A DNA stretch of 64,000 bases from Phycisphaerales bacterium. GTDB taxonomy: Bacteria > Planctomycetota > Phycisphaerae > UBA1845 > UTPLA1. Shown here one piece after another: positions 7,967-16,838 of the stretch. Positions within the stretch are counted from its first letter, which is position 1; each line of letters begins with the position of its first letter. The notes beneath the pieces are model-generated. The model made no database searches. It was given only the letters and a program-made list of their open reading frames with translations, and had not been told where the DNA came from. The stretch covers positions 1 through 64,000 of the forward strand of contig JAKSDK010000356.1 in assembly GCA_022360095.1 (NCBI GenBank), given 5' to 3'. The position numbers were made by a program, and so were the translations under genes.

Positions 7967-10072
7967 ATGTCGTTTCATTTCAATCAGGGCGATCGGCCGC
8001 TGCCGGGCTATACGATTCAGCGCGGCGTCGGCCGAGGCGGCTTCGGCGAAGTCTATTACGCAACCAGCGACGGCGGCAAGGAAGTCGCGCTGAAGTACCT
8101 TCGCGAGAACCCTCAAGTGGAGCTGCGCGGCGCAACGCACTGTCTAAACCTTAAGAGCCCGTATCTCGTGGCGTTGCATGATGTCAAGCAGAGCGCCAAG
8201 GGCGAGTTCTTTGTGATCATGGAATACGTCGGCGGTCCGTCGCTTCGCGACTTGATGAACGAGGAGTCGGGCGGATTAGGTGCGCAGAAAGCGGCCTACT
8301 TTCTTCGTGAAATCGCGAAGGGTCTCGCGTATTTGCATGACCGCGGGATTGTCCACCGTGATCTCAAACCCGGCAACATTTTTTATGAGGACGGCTACGT
8401 CAAGATCGGCGACTACGGTCTGGCGAAGATCATGGCCGCAAGCCAGCATTCGGGTCAGACGATTTCAGTCGGCACGGTGCATTACATGGCGCCCGAGATC
8501 GGCAGTGGAAACTACGACCGGACGATCGACGTTTACGCGCTGGGCGTGATCCTTTACGAGATGTTGCTGGGCCGCGTTCCGTATTCGGGCTCATCCATGG
8601 GCGAGGTGTTGATGAAGCACCTGACGGCCCAGCCTGAAGTCGACGACTTGCCGGCACCGTTTCCGCAGGTCATCCGCAAGGCCCTGGCCAAGGACCCGAA
8701 GGATCGATATCAGAGCGTGAATGAGATGATGGCCGAAGTGTTCGCCGTCGAGAACATCAGCCAATCGGTCGCGTCCGTGGATTCATTGAATTTGACACGA
8801 ATGGCGGCAGCGGTCGCCAAAAAAGTGAAAGTCGGCATCGGCGGGGGAGCTGAACACTTCGGAACCGGGAGCAGCAATGTGCCGACCTTGGATGCGCAGG
8901 CGCGGAAACCGCCGCCGATCGTAAATCGTGATCGAGATACGACGTCGTCTAAAAACCATCGAGGATCGTATCCACTCTGGGATGATTTCAAACGAAGGCC
9001 CTTTGGCATCGGACCGGCGGCCAGCTTTCCCCAACGGACCCGTACGGCCACCGGACTGCTCGGATTGTTCCTGGGGCCTTGGGGCATTCACCGTTTTTAT
9101 ACCGGCCATAACAGCATCGGTGTCTATCAGATCCTGGCAACCTGCTTCACAGGAATCGGCGGGCTCTGGGGGATCATCGAGGGTATCCAAATTCTTATGA
9201 ACGGGGACTACCGGGATTCGCTGGGGCGACCTTTGTTGAACAAATCGCAAGTGGATCCCTTTGGTCGAAGTGTGGTGGCTCGTGTGTTTTGGGCGGTGCT
9301 CGGTGTTTTCGGAATATTCGCATCGCTTGGCCTGGTTCTCGCCTCATGGATCGCGCCACCGGACTTCAGTTACTTTGACTGGATGGGATGGAAGACCATC
9401 TTCTTTGACACCTTCAATTGGATGCTGGTCGGTGCTTGCGGAGCGTTGTCGCTGGGCGTCTTCGCATTATGGAAAGCTTCTCATCGCGGGGGCCTCTCGT
9501 TTTGGCGGCGCACGGTAAGGCCGGCGGCGATGTGTTTTACAGCGGCGTTGGCTGGCGCGGCGTTTGTGATTCAATGGCTCATCGCGCCGGCGGAGGCGCA
9601 GTCGCCTCTCATCATGTTGTTCGCAGTGTTCGGACTGGCGTTCTTCGGATTTTGGTATCTTCAAGGCAACGATCTGCCGGTCAGGCGATCGGATATTTAC
9701 TGGTCACGGGCATGGATGCGGATCTTCGTTCTGGTCGCCGTCGCAGCCGCTGTACTGGCGGGCTGGTTTGGAGACAACTGGGCTGAGGCGAACTACGCCA
9801 TGCGCGAAGACGGTGACAGGACCTACGACGTCATCCCAGTGTCACGATCCGACTTGCCGTGGACGTTGAGAGCGTCGTACGGCGATGCTGATAGGGTGAT
9901 TCGCATTCGGCGCGCCATGTTCCGACAGGAGCCGTTGATCGCATTGGCGATGATCATGCTCATGGTCTCGGCTGCCTGGGAAGCCTGGTGTCGGCGCTCG
10001 ATGGCCGCCAAGGCGTCGTCGCAATTGGAAAACGACTCGAAAGGAGAAGGCGCTAATGTCCTTTCGGTTTAA
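7967..10072 (+). CDS. Membrane Ser/Thr protein kinase with TM2 domain
   Basis: 701 residues. I start at ATG 7967 because the paralog downstream begins with the same residues (MSF.FNQGDRPL); the open frame extends to 7904. Kinase domain 15-275: Gly loop GVGRGGFGEV (20-29), VALK Lys43, catalytic HRDLKPGN (His130, Asp132), metal-binding DYG (149-151) in place of DFG, and MAPE. Residues ~358-411 are a TM2 domain (LGLFLGPWGIHRFYTG), followed by further membrane spans to ~670. A membrane-tethered Hanks-type kinase facing the cytoplasm. Its first ~800 bp are a close copy of the next gene, evidence of tandem duplication. The stop overlaps the start of that gene. Confidence 0.9.
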   Translation: MSFHFNQGDRPLPGYTIQRGVGRGGFGEVYYATSDGGKEVALKYLRENPQVELRGATHCLNLKSPYLVALHDVKQSAKGEFFVIMEYVGGPSLRDLMNEESGGLGAQKAAYFLREIAKGLAYLHDRGIVHRDLKPGNIFYEDGYVKIGDYGLAKIMAASQHSGQTISVGTVHYMAPEIGSGNYDRTIDVYALGVILYEMLLGRVPYSGSSMGEVLMKHLTAQPEVDDLPAPFPQVIRKALAKDPKDRYQSVNEMMAEVFAVENISQSVASVDSLNLTRMAAAVAKKVKVGIGGGAEHFGTGSSNVPTLDAQARKPPPIVNRDRDTTSSKNHRGSYPLWDDFKRRPFGIGPAASFPQRTRTATGLLGLFLGPWGIHRFYTGHNSIGVYQILATCFTGIGGLWGIIEGIQILMNGDYRDSLGRPLLNKSQVDPFGRSVVARVFWAVLGVFGIFASLGLVLASWIAPPDFSYFDWMGWKTIFFDTFNWMLVGACGALSLGVFALWKASHRGGLSFWRRTVRPAAMCFTAALAGAAFVIQWLIAPAEAQSPLIMLFAVFGLAFFGFWYLQGNDLPVRRSDIYWSRAWMRIFVLVAVAAAVLAGWFGDNWAEANYAMREDGDRTYDVIPVSRSDLPWTLRASYGDADRVIRIRRAMFRQEPLIALAMIMLMVSAAWEAWCRRSMAAKASSQLENDSKGEGANVLSV

Positions 10073-12884
10073 CCAGGGGGATCGACCGTTATCGGGTTAT
10101 ACGGTCCAGCGCGGTGTCGGCCGTGGAGGTTTTGGCGAGGTCTACTACGCGACCAGCGACGGCGGAAAAGAGATCGCGCTGAAATACCTGCGGGAGAACC
10201 CGCAAGTCGAGCTTCGTGGCGTGACGCATTGCTTGAATCTGAAAAGCCCCTATCTGGTGGCGAATCACGATATCAAGCAAAGTGCCGAAGGCGAGCACTT
10301 CGTGATCATGGAGTACGTCAACGGGCCGTCGTTGCGCGAGTTGATGAACTCCGAGCCAAGTGGTCTGGGACCGCAGAAAGCTGCGTATTTTCTTCGGGAG
10401 ATTGGCAAAGGATTGGCGTATCTGCACGATCGTGGAATCGTGCATCGCGATCTCAAACCCGGCAACATCTTCTACGAAGACGGTTACGTCAAGATCGGTG
10501 ACTACGGTCTGGCGAAGATCATGGCGGCGAGCCAGCATTCCGGGCAAACGATGTCGGTCGGAACGGTGCACTACATGGCGCCCGAGATCGGCAGCGGAAA
10601 CTACGACCGGACCATCGATATCTATGCGTTGGGCGTCATCCTGTACGAGATGCTGCTCGGGCGCGTTCCGTTTTCGGGGGCGTCGATGGGTGAAGTGCTG
10701 ATGAAGCACCTCACGGCCCAGCCGGAAGTGGATGAATTGCCGGCGCCGTTTCCCAAGGTGATTCGAAAGGCTTTGGCCAAAGATCCGAACGATCGTTACC
10801 AAACCGTTCAAGAGATGGTCAGTGAGTTGTTTGCCGTTGAAGACTTGAACAAGTCGGTCGCCGCATTCGAACCGGCCAGCCTGTCCACCATGGCCGCTTA
10901 TGCCGCTGCGGACGTCGACCGCAAGGTGTTCGCGGGCAGTTCTCCAACGATGGCGGCGGAAGGCGCCGGCGGCGTCGCAATCGGCACGGGCAGCAGCAAT
11001 GTCGGTCAAGCGCTCCCGCCGCCGGTGATTACGCCGGATATCGACCCGTCCCGCGAGCAAGGTCGTTTCGGCCGGATCGGGCGCCCTATGGACCGTATGC
11101 GCGAGCGGCTGGATCAGACGGCCATCGGTCGTCGGGTCGCAGGCGCGGCCGCCGCCCAGGAGCCGAGAAATTTGTTTCGGAGGATTCTGAAGGCGCTCGT
11201 GGTCTGCGTAGGCATCTCCATCGGTGTGATGATTCTGAAGGAAGAGAGGCCTGAATTCGCGGTCGGCTTTTTTGTGCATTGCATTGCCATCATCCTGCCC
11301 ATCAATCTATGGACGTTGCCGGCCGTTCAGGCGCATGTTCGATCGGAGGGGGATTGGACAAAATCGTTCGCGTTCGCGATGTTGGTCGCGGTCGTTTTCG
11401 TGCCGGTCAATTTGTTTGCCGAGGAGCAAGGGTTTATTCCGCCCGGGGCCACAAACTGGATCGTCCCGGTGTTGCTCGCCGCATTCCTGTGCGATTGGGG
11501 ACGACGGCTCGAGGAAGGTCGGCGCGGAATCGTTTCGATGGGTTCCGCCTTTTCGGTCGGATTGTTCGGCTTCGCGGCTGCGTTGATCTTAACGAACAAC
11601 GACGATTGGGTGCCGGTTGCGGGGATGTTGGCCGCTGCATCGCTGGGCGTGCAGGCGATCGGAGGGTTCCGGTCTCCCCTGTTGCGCACCGCTCCGGCGT
11701 CGGGGTCAGCGGCGAGGGAGTATTCCGTGGACACGCCCTCGCCGATCATGGGCGCGCCGACCGCAGAAACCGACGGTCCGGGCCGAGTTGCCATCTCAAG
11801 GGACGGTCAGTCGAACGTCGAGTCGGGTGGTCCACCTGCGGCGCGAATCGCCAGAGTCGAAAGAAGCACGGCAGCACGAGTTGCATGGACGATCACCGCG
11901 GGTGTGCTGATGTGCGCTTCGTCGTTGACGTACATCGCGACAGGTTTTCTGAGATTGGATAAGTTCGAATTCGGATGGTTCATCATCGGTGGCATGGTTC
12001 TGTCGGTCGGCATTGTGTTCGCGGTGACCTGTGCGGCACATAAGCACAAACGCGGTCTCTGGCGGGGCATTTTCCGACAGGCGATCTTTTTCGGCGGTAC
12101 CGCACTGTCCGGATGCGCCGGGGCGTCCATCGGTCTCTTCTCGCTCCGTGACGAGGAGATCTTCTTCGCGCTTTGCGCTGTTTTGTTCGGCGCGGCCATG
12201 ATGGTCTTTGTCTGGTTCATCCCGGTTCCGGCCTACGTTCCCCGGCAGGTCGCGACGCTGGACCCCGAAGCCGAGTCTCGGCGTCGAAGAATACTCGGTC
12301 TGAGGATCGGGGGGTTGCTATGCCTGGGGATTGGGATCGTGTTGACCCCAATTCTTCTGATCAGTGTGTCGGAAAACGACTGGGACGACGTCTTGCCCGC
12401 GGTGCTGATTCCTCTGGGGGTTCTCGGCATTGTCCTGACTTCCACCGGCTTCTCGATGCCGATGGACCTACGAAAGAAAGAAAAGAAGGAAGAAGAGTCC
12501 AAGAAGCTCGAACTGCCCATGCGGCGATATTTTCTGCTGGATTCCATTGATGAACTCGGCTCATTGTTGCAACGTTATACGTCGTTGTTTGACTATGAGC
12601 TTGAGAAGGAAGGCGATTTGTTTTGGTCTTACGAGAGGGGCGATTGGTGGTCGCAATGCTGGTATTCCTCCGATATTCGGCGCTGGAGAACCACGCTCAA
12701 CATTGCCGCGCACCGACGGCCCGAGGGGGATTACCGCGTCACGTGCTACCTGGACATCGAAACCGGTTGGAACGGCACACCTGAACGAAGCATGCGCAAG
12801 AAGCTTGATACGGAAATGAGCGAACTGCAGGAATTGATCGGCGGACGGCCGTTGCCTGAGAATGCCTCGGAGGCCGTCGTATGA
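10056..12884 (+). CDS. Membrane Ser/Thr protein kinase, paralog of the preceding gene
   Basis: 942 residues from ATG 10056, preceded by AGGAGA; overlaps the upstream kinase by 17 bp. Kinase domain 15-275 with GVGRGGFGEV, Lys43, HRDLKPGN and DYG, nearly identical to its neighbour. The C-terminal part differs: no TM2 domain, two blocks of membrane spans (~380-550 and ~615-800), then a soluble tail of ~130 residues (YFLLDSIDELGSLLQRYTSL...) of unknown family that might sense or bind a partner. Duplicated kinase heads with different membrane tails suggest two inputs feeding one output, perhaps the FHA protein or the sigma factor; that is inference. Confidence 0.9.
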   Translation: MSFRFNQGDRPLSGYTVQRGVGRGGFGEVYYATSDGGKEIALKYLRENPQVELRGVTHCLNLKSPYLVANHDIKQSAEGEHFVIMEYVNGPSLRELMNSEPSGLGPQKAAYFLREIGKGLAYLHDRGIVHRDLKPGNIFYEDGYVKIGDYGLAKIMAASQHSGQTMSVGTVHYMAPEIGSGNYDRTIDIYALGVILYEMLLGRVPFSGASMGEVLMKHLTAQPEVDELPAPFPKVIRKALAKDPNDRYQTVQEMVSELFAVEDLNKSVAAFEPASLSTMAAYAAADVDRKVFAGSSPTMAAEGAGGVAIGTGSSNVGQALPPPVITPDIDPSREQGRFGRIGRPMDRMRERLDQTAIGRRVAGAAAAQEPRNLFRRILKALVVCVGISIGVMILKEERPEFAVGFFVHCIAIILPINLWTLPAVQAHVRSEGDWTKSFAFAMLVAVVFVPVNLFAEEQGFIPPGATNWIVPVLLAAFLCDWGRRLEEGRRGIVSMGSAFSVGLFGFAAALILTNNDDWVPVAGMLAAASLGVQAIGGFRSPLLRTAPASGSAAREYSVDTPSPIMGAPTAETDGPGRVAISRDGQSNVESGGPPAARIARVERSTAARVAWTITAGVLMCASSLTYIATGFLRLDKFEFGWFIIGGMVLSVGIVFAVTCAAHKHKRGLWRGIFRQAIFFGGTALSGCAGASIGLFSLRDEEIFFALCAVLFGAAMMVFVWFIPVPAYVPRQVATLDPEAESRRRRILGLRIGGLLCLGIGIVLTPILLISVSENDWDDVLPAVLIPLGVLGIVLTSTGFSMPMDLRKKEKKEEESKKLELPMRRYFLLDSIDELGSLLQRYTSLFDYELEKEGDLFWSYERGDWWSQCWYSSDIRRWRTTLNIAAHRRPEGDYRVTCYLDIETGWNGTPERSMRKKLDTEMSELQELIGGRPLPENASEAVV

Positions 12885-13333
12885 CCCTGAATTTTCTTGG
12901 CATCCTCGTGATCGTCGGGCTCGGGGTCGTCAGCATCATCGTCATGGCGGTTTATCTTGGGCTCAAAAAACGGACCGGCGCGCCCAGGCTCACGGGAGCG
13001 ATCCTGGGAGGCCTCTTTGCATTCGTGCTTGCGCTTTTTCTTCTGGCTCCAGCCCGTATGGTGCACACCACCGCAACCTCGACGCAATCGGCAACCACGA
13101 ATTCCGTCACGTTGGAGTCCACACTTACCACGGATCAACGCCGGTCTCCCGCGTTGGGGTGGTCAGGCCACCTCATGTCGGGCGCCGCACTCGCCATGTT
13201 TCTCGTGTTCGCCTACATGTTTCTCGACGCCGGCGCGCACGGGCGGTACACTTGGCCGTTGCGAATCGGGGCAATTGCGATGTTTTTCGGGCTTTGTTTT
13301 GTATTGTCGAGGTACGGCGTTGACTGGATGTAG
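12881..13333 (+). CDS. Small membrane protein of the kinase cluster
   Basis: 150 residues; its ATG overlaps the kinase stop by 4 bp (ATGA), indicating translational coupling. About four membrane spans: ~5-25, ~41-60, ~95-113 and ~123-142, with a Thr/Ser-rich outer loop between spans 2 and 3. No family recognised. The coupling suggests that it works with the upstream kinase. Confidence 0.7.
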   Translation: MTLNFLGILVIVGLGVVSIIVMAVYLGLKKRTGAPRLTGAILGGLFAFVLALFLLAPARMVHTTATSTQSATTNSVTLESTLTTDQRRSPALGWSGHLMSGAALAMFLVFAYMFLDAGAHGRYTWPLRIGAIAMFFGLCFVLSRYGVDWM

Positions 13334-13371
13334 CGCCCGGGAGACGGTCCCGTGGAGTTGGGCAGGGCGTT

Positions 13372-14274
13372 TTGATACCAACTGATGATGCCGACAAATT
13401 TCTGATCACGGCCATTCGCAAGGGAGATCAACGTGCCTGGCATCAGTTGATCGAACGATATCAGGGCCGGTTGGTGGCGTTTGCCCGGGGCCGGCTGCGC
13501 GGTGTGGGCGAAGCGGAAGATGCGGTCCAGGAAACATTTCTCGGCTTCGTCACCAGCCTGAAACATTTTGACGAAAGTCGCTCGCTTGAGACTTACCTCT
13601 TCGCCATCTTGCGATACAAGATCGGCGAGTCCTTGACGAAGAAGCAACGCCACGCCGAATACACGGCCGGCTTCGACATCGACGATGATTCTCCCGGCCT
13701 GGCGGACCCGGCCGATTCCGAAACCCCGAGTCAGGTCGCGGTTCAGCATGAGCGTACGGATCAGCAGGCGGACGTGCTGGCCAGGATTCTCCGCAGTCTT
13801 ATCGAGGAACTCCGCGACCGTGGCAAACTGGAAGATTTGCAGGTTGTGGAACTTTTGTTCTACGTCGGTTTGCGCAACAAAGAGGCCGGCGAACGTCTTG
13901 GACGAGATGAGAAGGCTGTCGCAGGCGTCAAGTTTCGGGCTTTGAACCGGCTTCGTGAGTTTCTCGACGACCTGGACCCGAAGGAGCGCGAACTGCTCAG
14001 CGGAGCGGCCTTGTCGAGCGAGGCAACGATCGCGAAAGTCTGGCGGCATCGACGACTGAGTTGTCTGAAACGAAGTACCATCGGCTCTTATTTGCTGGGC
14101 GTTCTCGAGGAGCCTTGGCAGTCCTATACGGCGTTTCACCTCGAGACCGTTCAATGCCTGATGTGTCGGGCCAATCTGGAGGACCTGTCCGCCGAGAGTG
14201 AACAGCTTCCGGAGCAGGACCTGAGCGATCGGGTCTTTCAATCCAGTGTCGGGTTTTTGTCGCATCATGACTGA
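13372..14274 (+). CDS. ECF-type RNA polymerase sigma factor with C-terminal Cys/His finger
   Basis: 300 residues from TTG 13372; no in-frame ATG or GTG fits better, so the start is uncertain. Region 2 (GDQRAWHQLIERYQGRLVAF ... GEAEDAVQETFLGF) and region 4 (ELLFYVGLRNKEAGERLGRD) are clear. The extra ~80 residues after region 4 contain Cys231, His256, Cys262 and Cys265 (FHLETVQCLMCRANLEDL), resembling the zinc finger of anti-sigma factors (zf-HC2) fused to the sigma itself. Together with the kinases and FHA protein upstream, this fits planctomycete ECF groups controlled by Ser/Thr phosphorylation rather than by a separate anti-sigma factor. Confidence 0.85.
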   Translation: MIPTDDADKFLITAIRKGDQRAWHQLIERYQGRLVAFARGRLRGVGEAEDAVQETFLGFVTSLKHFDESRSLETYLFAILRYKIGESLTKKQRHAEYTAGFDIDDDSPGLADPADSETPSQVAVQHERTDQQADVLARILRSLIEELRDRGKLEDLQVVELLFYVGLRNKEAGERLGRDEKAVAGVKFRALNRLREFLDDLDPKERELLSGAALSSEATIAKVWRHRRLSCLKRSTIGSYLLGVLEEPWQSYTAFHLETVQCLMCRANLEDLSAESEQLPEQDLSDRVFQSSVGFLSHHD

Positions 14275-14428
14275 ATCGTGACGCACGCCATCCGAGATGC
14301 CCCCTGGAATCAGACCCGTGAGGAATGTCGGTGAAGTCCGTTTTTACCGGTTGTGGATCATTCTCGGGGACATTGGACTTTCAGAATCCGCGCCAAGATG
14401 GCGAAATACATGCCGGAGAACAAGCGAT

Positions 14429-14461
14429 TTTGACACATAGCGAGCGATTTTGGCATACTGA
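14429..14461 (+). promoter_or_regulatory. Possible promoter of the 14516 gene
   Basis: TTGACA near 14430 is followed after 17-18 bp by CATACT, a partial -10 match; a TATAAA lies at 14465-14470. The octamer GCGATTTT occurs twice here, 23 bp apart. Weak evidence. Confidence 0.3.
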
Positions 14462-14515
14462 ACCTATAAATTACGTGTTGGGTTGAACACCTGTCGGCGA
14501 ACGGAGGCTTGGAAC

Positions 14516-16762
14516 GTGTTGTTTTACGACAGACGGGTCGTTTTTTTCATGGTTATCCTGGTGGGATTCGTTGTGGCTGTAGCGACGCCGCAGCGCCCTG
14601 TCTTGGCCGACACACCGCTGATGTCCGATGTTCTCCTCACGGAGCCGCCGGAGGACGAAGGCGAGGAGGAGACGAAGCCGTCACTGGGAGACCTCTTCAA
14701 ACGAAAGAAAAAGGATGCGGAGGAACCGCCCGATAAGGACGAGCCCGCCGAAGACGTGGAAAAGGAAGCGCTTTCGAGTGATGAAGGCGAATCCAAGCGT
14801 GATAAGGCGAACGACGCTGAAGACGACGAGGAAGAGGAGAAATCCAGCACGCCGCAGGTCGAGGTCTTTGTCCCTTCGGTCCTGGCCCTGTCGGATGCGT
14901 TCAAGGCATCCAAGACCGCGGCGTTGTATGGCGCCGTTTCGCAGATCATCCCGAAGCCTCGTCAGGAGTCCGATGAGGATTTCGACATCGGGGCGGCGCT
15001 CAAGTTGATCGAAAAAATCAGCACCTGGCCGAACACGTCGCTCGCGTTGACGACCTACACGCAGGATCGTGAAGGGCGTCCAAGGTGGGCGCTGCGCGTA
15101 GACTGGCCTTTGAAGGACCTCGCCGACAATCTCCGAGAACTCCTGGAGGACGAGATTGCCGCCAAGATCCTGGAGAACGTCGAACTGATCGATAATGAGG
15201 ACGGCACCTATCAGTTGGAATTGCCGGACGTTGTGCTTGCGGTCCTCTCCAAAGCAGGCGGCGGCGCTCTGATCGCCTCGGCCGCGGATTTTCAGCCCCC
15301 CGATACGGTTTACGGGCAAGCGTCGGACGGTGGTTCTAAGAAGAAGTCCCTCATTTATTGTCGTTTGAATCTCAACGCCGGGGATGAAGACGAGAAGGGC
15401 TCCTCTCTTTTCTCCAGCATTTCCGGCATTAGCGACATCCGGTATCGCGTCACTTTGAAGAAAAGCGGCCGCTGGAGCGAGCGGTGGGGGGTCGTCTGGA
15501 ATCCGCTCGTTGGCGGCATGATCAAGACCGTCTTCAAGAAGGCGAAACAGTCCTTCAAATGCCCGAAGGACGCCTATGCGTTGGCCGTCATGAATCTCGG
15601 TCTCGGTGGCGGGGCCGCGGACGGCATCGCCGGTCTACCGCCCAGGACGATCGGGTCCCGCGTTGGAAGTGAGATGGCCTATGCGGCCGTTCCAGGCACG
15701 GGCTTTCTGCCGTTCCCTGATCTCTTTTACCAGTTCAAAGCCAAAAAGAAAAAGGACGTCATCGAAGACATTCGCAAGTTCATCGAGAAGGACAACAAGA
15801 AGCGGAGCGACGATGATCGGCCGCCGGCCTGGTACGAAGAGGAGATCGACGACCGGGTCGTTTTCTGGAAGGACCCGTCCGCCGGCGGCTCGTATGGACT
15901 GATGTCGTTGGATTACCGAACCGTGCTGTTTTTCGAAGAGACCGGTGAGGACGAATCCAAGAAGACCTATCTGATCGTCGCCCAGACTTCCACCTGGGCC
16001 GACGACGCGGTCCAGCGTTGGAAAGACCTGACCAAGGACACGGTCAAAATGCCCTCCTCGAAAAAGGCCCACTGGCAGGCCCGTATTCGTTGGAGGCACA
16101 TCTACGAACTCGCTCAGCCTTACCTCGGCCTTTTGTCGAGCTTGTCCGAGGATTCAAGCATCCCGCCGGAGGCCGATGAACTCGATGACGCGCTGGTGGA
16201 CAGCAGGATTGACTTCAGAATCTCCGCGGGCGGCCTGCGCGTGTCGCATCAGGGGCCGGTTCCGGTCGGAGCCATTTATGTTCCGACCGTGGTTTCCGTC
16301 TCGCTCGGCTCGACGGCTGCGCCGACCTCGGAGTTGGCTCGTGAACGCACCGCTTGTCGTCATCTTCGCGTGCTGTATCACCATGCCAAGCTGTTCAAGG
16401 AGGATTTCGAGCGATGGCCCGCCACGGTGGCGGAACTTGACGGGTACGTCGACTTCACGACATACGCGTACTTGTTGAACCTTCGGCCCAAGGAGAAGAC
16501 CTTCGCCGAAGGGTTGGTCTCCATGTTTGTCCGGAAGGACGACGACGAAACCGAGGAAGAGGAGGCCATCGACGATTCACTTTACGTGATTGACTGGTCA
16601 GAGGAAGAGTCGGAATGGAAGCTCAAGCTCCGGGACGGCGAGTTCGTCAACTATCAGACGATCTACATCGACGCCGAGGGCAAGATCCATCGCGTCGAGA
16701 AGACGTCGGAAGATGACAAGAAGGAAAAATCATCCAAAAAGAAACGACAGGTCACGTTGTAA
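14516..16762 (+). CDS. Large exported protein with acidic N-terminal region, unknown function
   Basis: 748 residues. I choose GTG 14516 because CGGAGG stands 8 bp before it; the frame runs up to TTG 14483 without a site. Residues 1-32 are a signal peptide (VVFFMVILVGFVVAVA ... LADTP). Residues ~45-115 are a low-complexity Asp/Glu/Lys linker. The rest is a folded, mixed alpha/beta part with several Trp-rich strands and no family I recognise; a late segment (ACRHLRVLYHHAKLFKEDFE) is helical. Probably periplasmic. The sppA gene follows 76 bp downstream on the same strand and shares the acidic-linker style, so the two may be one transcript. Confidence 0.75.
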   Translation: MLFYDRRVVFFMVILVGFVVAVATPQRPVLADTPLMSDVLLTEPPEDEGEEETKPSLGDLFKRKKKDAEEPPDKDEPAEDVEKEALSSDEGESKRDKANDAEDDEEEEKSSTPQVEVFVPSVLALSDAFKASKTAALYGAVSQIIPKPRQESDEDFDIGAALKLIEKISTWPNTSLALTTYTQDREGRPRWALRVDWPLKDLADNLRELLEDEIAAKILENVELIDNEDGTYQLELPDVVLAVLSKAGGGALIASAADFQPPDTVYGQASDGGSKKKSLIYCRLNLNAGDEDEKGSSLFSSISGISDIRYRVTLKKSGRWSERWGVVWNPLVGGMIKTVFKKAKQSFKCPKDAYALAVMNLGLGGGAADGIAGLPPRTIGSRVGSEMAYAAVPGTGFLPFPDLFYQFKAKKKKDVIEDIRKFIEKDNKKRSDDDRPPAWYEEEIDDRVVFWKDPSAGGSYGLMSLDYRTVLFFEETGEDESKKTYLIVAQTSTWADDAVQRWKDLTKDTVKMPSSKKAHWQARIRWRHIYELAQPYLGLLSSLSEDSSIPPEADELDDALVDSRIDFRISAGGLRVSHQGPVPVGAIYVPTVVSVSLGSTAAPTSELARERTACRHLRVLYHHAKLFKEDFERWPATVAELDGYVDFTTYAYLLNLRPKEKTFAEGLVSMFVRKDDDETEEEEAIDDSLYVIDWSEEESEWKLKLRDGEFVNYQTIYIDAEGKIHRVEKTSEDDKKEKSSKKKRQVTL

Positions 16763-16838
16763 TAAGATACGGGAGAGGGCCGGACCACGGTGTCCTCTCT
16801 GCAGACAATGAGATGCCTGATAACCATCGAGGGAGTTC

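Noticed and set aside
10089-11279. Long minus-strand frame (396 codons)
   Set aside because: Lies antisense to the second kinase, with a His/Arg-rich translation and no motif; a shadow of a strong gene.
13213-14286. Minus-strand frame of 357 codons
   Set aside because: Antisense to the clear sigma-factor gene.
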